DNA of 64,000 nucleotides, taken from Flavobacterium frigoris PS1 (GTDB taxonomy: Bacteria; Bacteroidota; Bacteroidia; Flavobacteriales; Flavobacteriaceae). The stretch is taken from positions 99,854 to 163,853 of the forward strand of contig NZ_AHKF01000004.1 of the NCBI RefSeq assembly GCF_000252125.1, read 5' to 3'. Shown piece by piece: positions 37,798-47,504 of this stretch. A program made the position numbers and the translations under genes. The notes beneath the pieces are model-generated. The model ran no database searches and had not been told where the DNA came from. It saw nothing but the letters and a program-made list of their open reading frames with translations. Position 1 is the stretch's first letter. Each line of letters starts with the position of its first letter.

Positions 37798-38910
37798 TTA
37801 ATAATGTAAAGTTTCGATAATTGACAGACTACCATTAAATTTGACAAAACTTGCTGGAAATCCGGGTTTTATTTTACCCAATTGATTTTCCATATTAATA
37901 GCAGCTGCAACGCGGCAAGTTGCCATTTTAATTGCTTCGTCTGCCGAAACATTCAAATGATTAAATGCATTTTGAACCGCTTCTTTCATTGAAATACTAG
38001 CGCCGGCTAGATTACCTTCTTCATTTCTGTAAAAGCCATTATCGAGATGAGCATCAAAATTTTCCCATTTAAAACTAGAAACTTTGCGTCCTAAGAAAGC
38101 AGCATCACTAATTAAAAAGAATTTATCCTGTTTTAGTTTATACGCTAATCGTGCAGCGGCATAATCGCAATGCGCACCATCTAAAATAACAGGAGCATAT
38201 ACGTTTTCGTTTTCGAATGTTGCTCCAACCAAACCAGGTTCCCGATGCCCAAATTGAGTCATAGCATTAAACAAATGGGTAACTAGTTTAATCCCTTTAG
38301 AAAAGTAATATTGTGCTTGTTTGTATGTCATGGTCGAATGTCCCGCCGAAATAACAATGTCACTTTCTAATAACATATCCAATTGCTCGTCAGTAAAGCA
38401 TTCTGGGGCAATAGTGATTACTTTTATCACCTCTTTGCCATAGCGGATAATTTCTTCTAATTCGGCATTGGTAGGTTTACGAACTCGATTAATACTATGT
38501 GCACCACGTTTCACTGGATTTAAAAATGGACCCTCTAGGTGCATTCCCAACACTCCGTTATTGTGTTTTTCTTTATAATTTCGAATGGCTTCAATTCCTT
38601 GAAGAATGGTTTCTTTGGAAGACGATATCAGGCATGGAAGTACTTGAGTGGTACCATACTTCAAACTCGAATCATAAATATCCTGAATAGTTTCTTCAGT
38701 TGGAAATTGACTGAAATAAAGTTGTTGTCCACCATTAATTTGAATATCTATAAAACCAGCAGAAATGTGTTCCCCTTTCAAATCAATTAGCGGAATAGTA
38801 TTGGGAACTTCTTTTTGAACAGAAATAATGATTCCGTTTTCTATAATAATGACGTCATTATTTATTTCTTCGCCAGTATGTACAATTCCGTTAACAATAG
38901 CTTGTTTCAT
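37798..38910 (-). CDS. nagA: N-acetylglucosamine-6-phosphate deacetylase
   Basis: This 370-residue protein is of amidohydrolase type. The metal and substrate motifs are visible: GMHLEGPFLN (Glu), ISAGHSTMTYKQA (His), THLFNAMTQFGHREPG (His), LDGAHCD, and the catalytic Asp in FLISDAAF. It removes acetate from GlcNAc-6-P ahead of NagB. The length is normal. It starts 20 bases after the stop of the 2-epimerase gene, so they share a transcript. Confidence 0.94.
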   Translation of the reverse strand: MKQAIVNGIVHTGEEINNDVIIIENGIIISVQKEVPNTIPLIDLKGEHISAGFIDIQINGGQQLYFSQFPTEETIQDIYDSSLKYGTTQVLPCLISSSKETILQGIEAIRNYKEKHNNGVLGMHLEGPFLNPVKRGAHSINRVRKPTNAELEEIIRYGKEVIKVITIAPECFTDEQLDMLLESDIVISAGHSTMTYKQAQYYFSKGIKLVTHLFNAMTQFGHREPGLVGATFENENVYAPVILDGAHCDYAAARLAYKLKQDKFFLISDAAFLGRKVSSFKWENFDAHLDNGFYRNEEGNLAGASISMKEAVQNAFNHLNVSADEAIKMATCRVAAAINMENQLGKIKPGFPASFVKFNGSLSIIETLHY

Positions 38911-38930
38911 TTTTTATAATTTCAAGGTAT

Positions 38931-40145
38931 TTAATCTAGTTGACTATTGACAGTGTTTTTGTTATCTTTTAAATACTCATTAAGCAATTGCAAACAATAC
39001 CATTCTTGTCTTGGTAAATGAAATGGTCCTTTGAACATATTTCCTTTAGCTGTTTGAGCAATGGTTCCGTCTTTATGCAAATATCCAAACCATTCTCCGT
39101 TAGCTACATCATGGAATTTGCTATACGCATAATCATGTACCATTTCGTGCCAAGTTGCATATTTTTCATTACCAGTTAGGGTATAGGCTAAGAGTGTCGC
39201 TATGATTACCTCATTATGAGGCCACCAGAATTTCATATCCTGCCAGTATTCCTGAACGGGTTTGTCATAGACATCACGGAAGTATAAAATTCCTCCATGC
39301 TCCTTATCCCATCCGCGTTCCCACATATAATCGAGCATTTTGCACCCCAATTCAATTAAATGAGGGTCATTATTACGATATTTTGCTTCGTGTAAAATGA
39401 ACCATGCTCCCTCAATTGCATGACCTGGATTCAAGGTACGACCATCAATATGATCGATTATTGATCCATCTGGAGCTACTTGTTCCATCACACATTTAAT
39501 GTCATCTTTTACAAAATCGGTTTCAATTTCGGTTATCCATGTATCAATCCATTCATTACAACGCGGATCTCCAATATTTTCGCGTAACTGTTGTGCTGTG
39601 TTGATCATAATCATAGGAGTCCCAATTCCTTTGGCAGGGCGTTCAGCAGTATATTTTGAATCTAATAAACCTGCAGTGCTTGAATATTTAATACATTCTC
39701 CAAATAAATGACGGGCTTGGTCTGCAATTACTTCATCTCCACTAGCTTTTGCGTAAGCAGACATTGCAATAACCGCAAATGTTTCCGAAAAGTAATAACG
39801 ACGCTTACGAATAGGTTTTCCATTACGAGTAACATGAAAAAACATTCTGCCATCGGTATCAAAACAGTGTTTGTTTAAGAAATCAATACCCGTTTTAGAA
39901 TTTTCTAACCATTCTTGCTTTTGTTCAACTGTATTATAAAGTGTAGCCAATAACCAAGCACTACGTCCTTGTATCCAAACGGCTTTGTCATCATCAAGCA
40001 AGCTTCCATCTTGATCACGCATTAATAAATAACCTCCAAACTCTGTATCAATTGAGCGTGGAAACCAAAATGGCACGGTATCATTTAATAATTGATTCTG
40101 ATAAAAATCTTTTAAGCTGATAAGATCTGTTTTTGAGTAGCTCAT
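38931..40145 (-). CDS. N-acylglucosamine 2-epimerase (AGE family)
   Basis: This 404-residue protein has the alpha/alpha-barrel composition and motifs of renin-binding-protein-type epimerases: VPFWFPRSIDTEFGGYLLMR, AVWIQGRSAWLLATLYN, NPGHAIEGAWFILHEA with a catalytic His, and KFWWPHNEVIIATLLAY with the second His. It would convert ManNAc released by the lyase to GlcNAc without phosphorylation, as in the Bacteroides-type sialic acid route, rather than through ManNAc-6-P as in E. coli. Confidence 0.92.
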   Translation of the reverse strand: MSYSKTDLISLKDFYQNQLLNDTVPFWFPRSIDTEFGGYLLMRDQDGSLLDDDKAVWIQGRSAWLLATLYNTVEQKQEWLENSKTGIDFLNKHCFDTDGRMFFHVTRNGKPIRKRRYYFSETFAVIAMSAYAKASGDEVIADQARHLFGECIKYSSTAGLLDSKYTAERPAKGIGTPMIMINTAQQLRENIGDPRCNEWIDTWITEIETDFVKDDIKCVMEQVAPDGSIIDHIDGRTLNPGHAIEGAWFILHEAKYRNNDPHLIELGCKMLDYMWERGWDKEHGGILYFRDVYDKPVQEYWQDMKFWWPHNEVIIATLLAYTLTGNEKYATWHEMVHDYAYSKFHDVANGEWFGYLHKDGTIAQTAKGNMFKGPFHLPRQEWYCLQLLNEYLKDNKNTVNSQLD

Positions 40146-40233
40146 TTTTTTAATATATTTTATGTAACTAGTATTTTGTAGTAGATGTTATTTTTTATGT
40201 CGTTTAGTCAGTAAATAATGGATTTGACTATTT

Positions 40234-42330
40234 TTAGTTTTCAGTTGAAGGATTCAGTTCCAGTTTAAAAGTAGAACAGGGTAGACCTACTTCATTTACT
40301 AAATTGGCTTTAGTGAACGGTTTCCAGGCATATAAAATGGTTCTTATTTTCTCCCCTTTCGGAATAGAAATTAGGACTTTATTTTTTATTATAGTTGCTT
40401 TGCTTTGAATGTGAATTCCCTTGTCATTTACCAATTCAAAACCAATTAGTTCTTTTTTGTCCGAAGTAGTTAATTGTTTTGCAAATGCAAATGAGATTTG
40501 AATGTTTTCTTCTTTTTGTATCGCTTTCAAAGCGGAAGGACCATCCGCAATTACAGCTTTTTCGTAGGTGTAGCGCAAGGCCAAAAGCGCTAAACGATCG
40601 GCTACCTCTTTTTTCTTAATTGGATGCACGTTTATAGGATCTCCATAATCCATGCTACTTGCCATACCACTGTTTGGAATCTTGTTTTGCAATCTATTTT
40701 GGAGATCTCTGAAAGCCGGCCAGGTTGGTCGCTCAATACTTGATAATTGCACATAATAGAAAGGTAGGTTAGCCCCCCAAGCTTTTCGCCAGCTTTGTAC
40801 TAACGTTGGCATGAGATGTTCATACAATTCAACATTATGTGTATTGCTTTCTCCTTGATACCAAATTACCCCTTTTATTGGGAATTGTGTAAAAGCCTTC
40901 ACTCCGGATTCAAAATTATAACTAGGATCATAAGGATGACGTTGTTTAGCATTTGTAGCATTTTTTAAATTTAAATCGGCACGTTCTCTTACCCAAGGCA
41001 TAATAAAATCTGATTTTCGCCAGTTGGTTAATACATCAACTACTTTGTCATCATGTTCCAATGTGTATCTGTCAATCCAAGACTCTATCGGAGAACCTCC
41101 AACGGCAACCTGAATTAAACCCACGGGTACATTTTCTTCAAGGGCAATGTTTTTACCAAAATAATAGGCAATGGCAGAGAAATCTTTGGCATTTATTGAA
41201 TCACAAACTTCCCAGCTTCCCGAAAAGAATTGTAGCTGATTGGTTTTAACCAAAGTGAGAGAATCCCAAGCCGTTTCATCAGTATCACGTATCGCTTTGG
41301 CATTGAATAACCGGATAGTAGTATTAGCAATAGCTTTTTTTACTTCTTCCGATCCATTTTCTGAGTTTTGAAGTTGAAAAGCCATATTTGACTGTCCTGA
41401 ACAAAACCAAACATCTCCAACCAGAATGTTTTTTAATACAATCTTTGTTCCCTTAGATTGGATCGTTATTTCGTATGGACCACCTTCTGTCATCGCGGGA
41501 AAAATAGCTTTCCATTTTCCGTAAGCATTGGCTATAATTGTCTTTTTTTGTTGTTTAAAAGTTACTTCTATTGCATTTCCACCGTTAGCCGTTCCGTAAA
41601 CCTGAATGGGTTGATTGCGTTGCAAAACCATATTGTCTGTGAAAACTGCAGCTAGTTTTAATCCTCCATAATTTTGAGTGATATTTTCATATACCGTTTT
41701 AGCAAGAATTGTTGCTCCTTCTTTTGTTGGATGTAAAGCATCTGGAAAAAGATCAGGACGAGAATATAACTTTTCATGCAAATCAATTAAACCCACTTGA
41801 TTTGCTTTTGCAATGTTGGGTATATGAGATTGAATTTGCCAAAACCAATCTCTAGTTCCCGATTTAAAACGGGGATGCTCATTAAATATGGGAGTTAATT
41901 GACAGATATAAATTTTTACCGCAGGATTTTGTTTTTTTAATGTGTCTATAATCCAAGAATAATCTGCATCAAAGTCTTCTTTATAGTTTGGCCAATTTCT
42001 AGGATCTGTATCATTTAAACCTAAATGGATAATAGCAATATCAGGTCTGTATGCAATAGCATCCGTAAATTCCTTTGTATTAAAATAAGGGGTGCTTCCT
42101 TTTTTCAAAAGTGTTGCTCCACTATGCCCAAAATTCTTCACCTCATATTGTTCACCCATCAAAATTTGAAGTTGTGCTGGATAAGATTCATTTGCAGCAT
42201 CAGATAAGAGATATCCTGCTGTTACCGAATCTCCAATACAAGCCACTTTAAGTATTCCTTTTTGGGCAAATGACTCAAAATGAAGTAGTATTGAAATCAA
42301 AAAGACTACTAGAAATAGATTCTTTTTCAT
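40234..42330 (-). CDS. nanS: Two-domain sialate O-acetylesterase
   Basis: This 698-residue secreted protein has a signal peptide (ends ESFAQ, about residue 23) and two esterase modules. Residues about 27-220 are an SGNH/GDSL hydrolase (VACIGDSVTAGY, Ser35; HLGLNDTDPRNW; the end DALHPTKEG). Residues about 225-640 are a sialic acid esterase domain with its Ser in CSGQSNMAF (about 312) and GVIWYQGESNT. The same double design is known for NanS of Tannerella. It would remove O-acetyl groups in the periplasm so that host-modified sialic acids can be used. Both active sites look complete. Confidence 0.9.
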   Translation of the reverse strand: MKKNLFLVVFLISILLHFESFAQKGILKVACIGDSVTAGYLLSDAANESYPAQLQILMGEQYEVKNFGHSGATLLKKGSTPYFNTKEFTDAIAYRPDIAIIHLGLNDTDPRNWPNYKEDFDADYSWIIDTLKKQNPAVKIYICQLTPIFNEHPRFKSGTRDWFWQIQSHIPNIAKANQVGLIDLHEKLYSRPDLFPDALHPTKEGATILAKTVYENITQNYGGLKLAAVFTDNMVLQRNQPIQVYGTANGGNAIEVTFKQQKKTIIANAYGKWKAIFPAMTEGGPYEITIQSKGTKIVLKNILVGDVWFCSGQSNMAFQLQNSENGSEEVKKAIANTTIRLFNAKAIRDTDETAWDSLTLVKTNQLQFFSGSWEVCDSINAKDFSAIAYYFGKNIALEENVPVGLIQVAVGGSPIESWIDRYTLEHDDKVVDVLTNWRKSDFIMPWVRERADLNLKNATNAKQRHPYDPSYNFESGVKAFTQFPIKGVIWYQGESNTHNVELYEHLMPTLVQSWRKAWGANLPFYYVQLSSIERPTWPAFRDLQNRLQNKIPNSGMASSMDYGDPINVHPIKKKEVADRLALLALRYTYEKAVIADGPSALKAIQKEENIQISFAFAKQLTTSDKKELIGFELVNDKGIHIQSKATIIKNKVLISIPKGEKIRTILYAWKPFTKANLVNEVGLPCSTFKLELNPSTEN

Positions 42331-42369
42331 TGTATTTATGTTTTTATTTTTTCAGAAATCATTGCAAAT

Positions 42370-42412
42370 AGGGATAAATTATCCCTAAGGCGGAACACAA
42401 GGCTCCGCCTTA
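42370..42412 (-). repeat. Paired hairpins between the MFS and nanS genes
   Basis: Two stems sit side by side: AGGGAT/ATCCCT (42370-42386) and TAAGGCGGA/TCCGCCTTA (42386-42412). Neither is followed by a T-run on the transcribed strand, so they look like message-processing or stabilising elements rather than terminators. Confidence 0.5.
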
Positions 42413-42474
42413 AAAGATAAAAACCAAAACCAACTTAAACAGTTATTGAACTTAGTAAATGATGCTAATCGATT

Positions 42475-43719
42475 TTAAACGTCAACAAAATCATTTACTT
42501 TTGGACGTAGAAAACTAATTTGGACTACTAAAGCAATTAAAACTACACCCGCCATTAAAGCAAAACCGAAACCTAAATTTCCGTTATCCGATGATTTGCC
42601 TAAAAGGGAAGTTACTAAAGCGCCACAACCAACTCCAGTCATATTAAGCAGGCCATAGGCCGTTGCCCGGTGTTTTGAAGAAACAAACTGACATATTATA
42701 GGCATGTTGTTGGCATCAAACATTCCGTAACCTATACCGAAACAAAGTGCTGCACCTACCACATTGAATAATGAATGTCCAAAACCGATTAATAATAAAG
42801 CAGGAATCGTTAAACTCAGACCAATAGCACTGGTGTAAACCCTTCCTTTTATATTTTTTTGCACCCATTTATCAGATAGAATTCCTCCAAAAATCACTCC
42901 CAATAAGGAGGAGAAAGAAATCGCAATTGTAGCTATGGGTCCAGCTTCTTCCATTGGTATACCTAAGTTTTCTGAAAACAGGGTAGGTAACCAGTTTTTT
43001 GTTGCCCATCCCGGTAAACTAATGATGGCAAAATAAAATAATATAACCCAAAAGGAGATGTTAGTGAATAACAAAGCAATGCCTTTGAAAAACGAACTTT
43101 TATTTTTTATTGGTGTTACATCAGAATGAATAATTTTAGTTAGGGTTGTTTTTTTCTCTTTTAAAAAGAAAACCAAAACAAAAGCATAAAAAATACCAAC
43201 TATTCCAAAATAATGAAAAGTAGTATGCCAAGAAAAGGCAGCGGCAATAGTAGCGCCAAATCCTCCTAATGCTGAACCCACATAAAGTCCTGTCATGTGA
43301 ATACCAATTGCAAGGGACCTAGTTTTTTGTTGATGGTAATCAGCAATTAGTGATAATCCAGCTGGAATATATAAGGCTTCACTTACTCCCATTAGGGCTC
43401 TTAACCAATATACCTGAGTGAAAGTGGTTGCATATCCCATAGCAAATGTTACTGCTGACCACACAAATAAACTCCCAACAATCAGCCATTTTCTATTTAA
43501 TTTATCTGCTATAATTCCAGAAATGGGGCTCATTAGCGCATAAATCCAAAGAAAGATAGCCATCAAACGTCCAAAGTTCTCGCCAGATACTAATTCAGGA
43601 ATATCAGTTTGCATTGAAGGACGCATCGTTGCCAGCATTTGCCTGTCCATATAGTTTAGTAAGGCTACAATCCATAATAAGCCTACTACTACCCAAGGAT
43701 AATACTTTTTGTTTTTCAT
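42475..43719 (-). CDS. MFS transporter, probable sialic acid permease
   Basis: This 414-residue protein has 12 predicted membrane helices. Its N-terminal pattern VALLNYMDRQMLATMRPSMQ is typical of the anion:cation symporter branch of the major facilitator superfamily, and the loop signature GIIADKLNRKWLIVGSL sits between helices 2 and 3. Given its place among sialic acid genes it is the likely inner-membrane importer, as NanT-type MFS proteins are in other Bacteroidota. The substrate is inferred only from location. Confidence 0.85.
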   Translation of the reverse strand: MKNKKYYPWVVVGLLWIVALLNYMDRQMLATMRPSMQTDIPELVSGENFGRLMAIFLWIYALMSPISGIIADKLNRKWLIVGSLFVWSAVTFAMGYATTFTQVYWLRALMGVSEALYIPAGLSLIADYHQQKTRSLAIGIHMTGLYVGSALGGFGATIAAAFSWHTTFHYFGIVGIFYAFVLVFFLKEKKTTLTKIIHSDVTPIKNKSSFFKGIALLFTNISFWVILFYFAIISLPGWATKNWLPTLFSENLGIPMEEAGPIATIAISFSSLLGVIFGGILSDKWVQKNIKGRVYTSAIGLSLTIPALLLIGFGHSLFNVVGAALCFGIGYGMFDANNMPIICQFVSSKHRATAYGLLNMTGVGCGALVTSLLGKSSDNGNLGFGFALMAGVVLIALVVQISFLRPKVNDFVDV

Positions 43720-43805
43720 ATTTTGATATGCTTTAAAATTTTATTTGTAATGTTACCTTCATTTTTCAACCTGGAAAATGGGGTAAAATCATATTTTGAG
43801 TTTAA

Positions 43806-44978
43806 TTATTTGACTGTTCCTAACATGACATCAGGAGTACGAATCCCGGGTTTAATTTCTCCATTTGATAACACAATTTCATCATTCCACATAGTTGCCG
43901 TTGTAGTCACATGAGCAAGAAAAGGCAGTTCTCCAATTTTTGACCAAGTATTGTTATCGGTATTGTACAGTAATATTCCTTTATAAAAACCATCATGATT
44001 TGTATTCAATACATTTTTATCTGCAACTAATTTGGCTTTTTCTTCAGGGGAATTGGTTTGTGCAATTTGGGATAAATAAGTTTCAATTTTATGAAAAACG
44101 GTACCGTTATCACCACCAACGATTAAGATGGAATGGTTCCCCACTACCACACCAGCACCCGCTGAAAAGTTGGTTGTGTTTTCTCCATCGGAAATGTTAG
44201 CACGACTTTCCCAAATATGTTTTTTTATATTAAAAGCAAAAGTAGTATTGTGTAAATCACTTATTCCAGAAGGTGCTTTGGTTCTTCCTCCAATTACGTA
44301 AATATGGATTGCGTCCTTGTCTTTCTGAACCACTGCAACTGAATTTGCCAAAGCAATGGGTAATTTTGGTAATGTTTTCCACTCTGGATTAGTATTGTTT
44401 AAATCAAGACTTAAAAACAAATCAGATGATTTAGTTGCTTCATCACCACCAATGGCATAAACTACGTTGTCAATATGGGTTAAAGCTATATTTGCAATAG
44501 ATACTGGGAAATTGGGAAGGGAAGTGGCTTCAACCTCGTTTTTAGTAGCATTCCATTTTAGAATAAAAGCTTTATTCGAAAGTCCATTTTCATTTTCTCC
44601 TCCTACATATACCACTCCTAAATCAGTAGAAGTAGAACCACAATAGGCGATTGGTTCGGGTAAAGTGCTGCTTATTTTTTTATTCCAGCTATAAGTATCA
44701 TTACATTTTTGTAATACATGAATTTCTTTTGAATACTGTTTTTTCCCACCTTCCCAAGGCATTTTATCTTGAAAATTAGCTCCTCCAGTAACTATTAAAA
44801 CGTCGTTACTAATACCATTAATAGCACCTGCAAAACCTAGTGAGGTTGAACCATCAGCATTCTGTAGTTGCGCTGCTTTTTTCCATTCTACATGGTTTAT
44901 AGCTTTATTTTGGGAAAGGGCATGAGTTGTTGACATAATCAAGAAGGAAAGAATTAGAATATAAAAATGTTTATTCAT
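43806..44978 (-). CDS. Cyclically permuted mutarotase-like kelch protein
   Basis: From the ATG at 44978 it has 390 residues (six more from an upstream ATG at 44996). A signal peptide (MNKHFYILILSFLIMSTTHALSQ) is followed by kelch-type repeats with the DD/GG-rich blade motifs: VYVGGENENGLSNKAFI, VVYAIGGDEATKSSDLF, IHIYVIGGRTKAPSGISDL and ILIVGGDNGTVFHK. Its family includes NanM-like proteins that speed sialic acid anomer conversion in the periplasm. It lies 30 bases after nanA. Confidence 0.88.
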   Translation of the reverse strand: MNKHFYILILSFLIMSTTHALSQNKAINHVEWKKAAQLQNADGSTSLGFAGAINGISNDVLIVTGGANFQDKMPWEGGKKQYSKEIHVLQKCNDTYSWNKKISSTLPEPIAYCGSTSTDLGVVYVGGENENGLSNKAFILKWNATKNEVEATSLPNFPVSIANIALTHIDNVVYAIGGDEATKSSDLFLSLDLNNTNPEWKTLPKLPIALANSVAVVQKDKDAIHIYVIGGRTKAPSGISDLHNTTFAFNIKKHIWESRANISDGENTTNFSAGAGVVVGNHSILIVGGDNGTVFHKIETYLSQIAQTNSPEEKAKLVADKNVLNTNHDGFYKGILLYNTDNNTWSKIGELPFLAHVTTTATMWNDEIVLSNGEIKPGIRTPDVMLGTVK

Positions 44979-45007
44979 GGTATTTATTTTAAACAAATCG
45001 AGTAAAA

Positions 45008-45928
45008 TTATTTCGATTTGAAATCTTCAAAATTTAGACTTGCTACATCTTTTTTGAATAATTCAAATTGGTCTGCACTCATGTTTTTAACTGGTAATCT
45101 AAATTCTCCTAAATCTAACCCTACTACTTTCATATAGGCTTTTCCTACAGAGATCCCACCGTATTTACCCAATAAGCGGATCATATTGATTGATTTTTGT
45201 TGTAAAGCACGCGCTGTAAGTAAGTCATTTGTATTAAAAGCAGCAATCAGATCATTATACAAAGGAGCAGCATAATTGAAGGTACTTCCTACAGCGCCTT
45301 TAGCTCCTAACACTAATGCTGATAACATATTTTCGTCACGCCCCCAAAGCATATCGAATTTTCCGTCTTCATAACTCATACAACTTTGAAAATCCATAAA
45401 ATCTTCGTGTGTATATTTCACTCCTGCAAAATTAGATAGCTTTCCGTCTAGGGCTTGTACTAAATCAAACATGGGTAAGTTCACTCCTGTCAATACTGGA
45501 ATGTGGTAGTAATAGAAAGGCATGTTAGGAACACTTTTCCCAACTTCGATACAAACTTGAGCTAACACATCAACATTTGCTGGTTTAAAATAAAAAGGGC
45601 CGGTCAAAGAAACGGCATACAATCCAATTTCATAGGCGTGTTTAGCTAACTCAATACAATCAGCAAGGCAAGTACCCGCCAAAAAAGCCATTACTTTGAA
45701 GTCAGCATCATGATTACTACAATCAGCCCAAGCTTGAGCAACTGCTTTCTTTTCTGCTACTGTTGTAGAGACTCCTTCTCCTGTTGAACCATTGATAAAA
45801 GCTCCAGTTATACCATTTCTTTTTAAAAATGCATAATATCCTGGAATTTGACTAACATCTAATTTTCCATTGCTATCAAAAGGTGTAAACGGTGCAGAGA
45901 TTAGGCCTTGTAAATGTTGAATTTTCAT
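45008..45928 (-). CDS. nanA: N-acetylneuraminate lyase
   Basis: This 306-residue TIM-barrel of the DapA/NAL family begins LQGLISAPFTPFDSNGKL. It carries GSTGEGVSTTVAEKK, the Tyr in YYYHIPVLTGVN (about 140) and the Schiff-base Lys in FAGVKYTHEDF (about 168). The YHIPVLTG and VKYTHED surroundings match sialic acid lyases rather than dihydrodipicolinate synthase. It splits Neu5Ac into ManNAc and pyruvate in the cytoplasm. Confidence 0.93.
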   Translation of the reverse strand: MKIQHLQGLISAPFTPFDSNGKLDVSQIPGYYAFLKRNGITGAFINGSTGEGVSTTVAEKKAVAQAWADCSNHDADFKVMAFLAGTCLADCIELAKHAYEIGLYAVSLTGPFYFKPANVDVLAQVCIEVGKSVPNMPFYYYHIPVLTGVNLPMFDLVQALDGKLSNFAGVKYTHEDFMDFQSCMSYEDGKFDMLWGRDENMLSALVLGAKGAVGSTFNYAAPLYNDLIAAFNTNDLLTARALQQKSINMIRLLGKYGGISVGKAYMKVVGLDLGEFRLPVKNMSADQFELFKKDVASLNFEDFKSK

Positions 45929-45962
45929 GAGGTATTTTTTTTAATTGTCTTTTATTTATTTT

Positions 45963-46009
45963 GTTTAAATAGACCGGGAATGTAAATATTCCCGGCTCAC
46001 TATTTAAAC
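45963..46009 (-). repeat. Long hairpin between susD and nanA
   Basis: Outer arms GTTTAAATAG/CTATTTAAAC enclose inner arms CCGGGAAT/ATTCCCGG. There is no T-run on the transcribed strand. It separates the outer-membrane uptake genes from the catabolic genes and may set their relative message levels. Confidence 0.55.
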
Positions 46010-46034
46010 TATACTCTTTAAATCCTTTTTTTTA

Positions 46035-47486
46035 CTATGGATTTTGCGTGATTTTAGGATTGAAGTTAATCGTGTTTTGAGATATTGGAAACAATATCTT
46101 TTTACCGGCCATTGAAAGAACAAGATTTGTTTTGTTGAAGCGTACTAAATCCCACCATGCTTTTCCTTCAAATGCTAATTCTTTCAAACGTTCATTCAAA
46201 ATAATAGCGTCATTAGCCACTTGAGATCCGTTTGTAAATAAAGAAGAAGCATCGGCTCTTTGCATTACCAAATTCATTTCTGAAGAAGGATCCTGACCTA
46301 AAGCATTTTTAATTTCTGCTTTCATTAACAAGATATCGGCCCAGCGGTAAATAATGATATCGCTTACAAATCTTCTGGTTGTACCATCAACAGTTCCACT
46401 GTATTTCATTAAACCTGTTACTACTGGAGTTGTTCCATTGTATAAAGTTAAATAAGTAGCTGTTTTTCTAGTATCAGTTCCTGAAAAGTTGAAATGTGTA
46501 ATATCAGGTTGTACTCTTGAAATACCTGCATTTCCTGTACCAACTCCTAAGGTTCCAAAAGTTGCAGTCGCTTGTGCCGCTGTTAATGGTGCAAAGTCAC
46601 TTGGTCCAACAAACATGAAAGAATTCCAATTATCAGAAAGTGCTGACGGTACATCTGCTAAAGAATATCTAACCGCAAATAATACTTCGGCATTTCCTTT
46701 ATTAGTGTAACTAAATACATCTTTGAAATTAGGTAATAAAGAAGGTGCAGTAGGAATAGCGTTAATGGCAGCCAAAGCTATATTTAAATCCGTATTTCCT
46801 CCTCCTAATTGTTTTGCTGTCCATAAATTTACATCCGCTTTTAAGGCATAAGTAGATGATAGTGATAATTGCGTTTTATTATTTGTCGCATCAGGATAAT
46901 TAGAAATAGCCGATTCAATATCAGACTTTATAAATGCAAAAGTCTCTTCAATTGTATTACGCGGAACAATATATTCTGATTGATTTGTATTCTCAGTTGG
47001 TGCAGTTACAATTGGTACACCACCCCAAGAACGAGCCATGATGAAATAAGCCATAGCACGCATAGAATACGCTTGCGCTAGATATCTCTTTTGTTCCTTA
47101 ACAGTTGTTGGACTAAATTGAATTGTAGGAACATATTTCAAAACCAAATTCGCCTGATGAATTACAGTATACAAACCAGCCCAATCCACATCAATATTTT
47201 GTGCAGTAAGGTTGTTATTATAATAGTTAGCTAAGGTTAGCGGAGATTGAACTCCATTTGTAAGTTCAGCACTTCTTGCACCACCCAATAAATAATAATT
47301 TTGTTGGGTTTGGGTTCTAAAATTGAAGTACATACCGTTTACACCTGCTTTTGCATCGTCTTCTGTTTTCCAAAAACTGGCAGAAGTTATTACGCTTTCA
47401 GATGTAAGGTTTAAGTCATCTTGACACGAGTTCAATAATGAAAAACCAGTAAAAAGTATAGAATATAATAGAATTTTATTTTTCAT
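46035..47486 (-). CDS. SusD/RagB-type outer-membrane lipoprotein
   Basis: This 483-residue protein has a lipoprotein signal peptide (ILFTGFSLLNSCQDD, Cys21) and SusD-like helical sequence: SFWKTEDDAKAGVNGMYFNF, QAYSMRAMAYFIMARSWGGV, TYALKADVNLWTAK and the end motif RLKELAFEGKAWWDLVRF. SusD proteins cover the SusC barrel and bind the incoming sugar. It follows the SusC gene by 18 bases. By context it would bind free or conjugated sialic acid, as NanU does. Confidence 0.92.
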   Translation of the reverse strand: MKNKILLYSILFTGFSLLNSCQDDLNLTSESVITSASFWKTEDDAKAGVNGMYFNFRTQTQQNYYLLGGARSAELTNGVQSPLTLANYYNNNLTAQNIDVDWAGLYTVIHQANLVLKYVPTIQFSPTTVKEQKRYLAQAYSMRAMAYFIMARSWGGVPIVTAPTENTNQSEYIVPRNTIEETFAFIKSDIESAISNYPDATNNKTQLSLSSTYALKADVNLWTAKQLGGGNTDLNIALAAINAIPTAPSLLPNFKDVFSYTNKGNAEVLFAVRYSLADVPSALSDNWNSFMFVGPSDFAPLTAAQATATFGTLGVGTGNAGISRVQPDITHFNFSGTDTRKTATYLTLYNGTTPVVTGLMKYSGTVDGTTRRFVSDIIIYRWADILLMKAEIKNALGQDPSSEMNLVMQRADASSLFTNGSQVANDAIILNERLKELAFEGKAWWDLVRFNKTNLVLSMAGKKILFPISQNTINFNPKITQNP

Positions 47487-47504
47487 GATATTTAGTGTTA
47501 AAAT

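Noticed and set aside
45008..45928. Dihydrodipicolinate synthase
   Set aside because: The residues around the Schiff-base Lys and Tyr and the neighbouring sialic acid genes favour the lyase.
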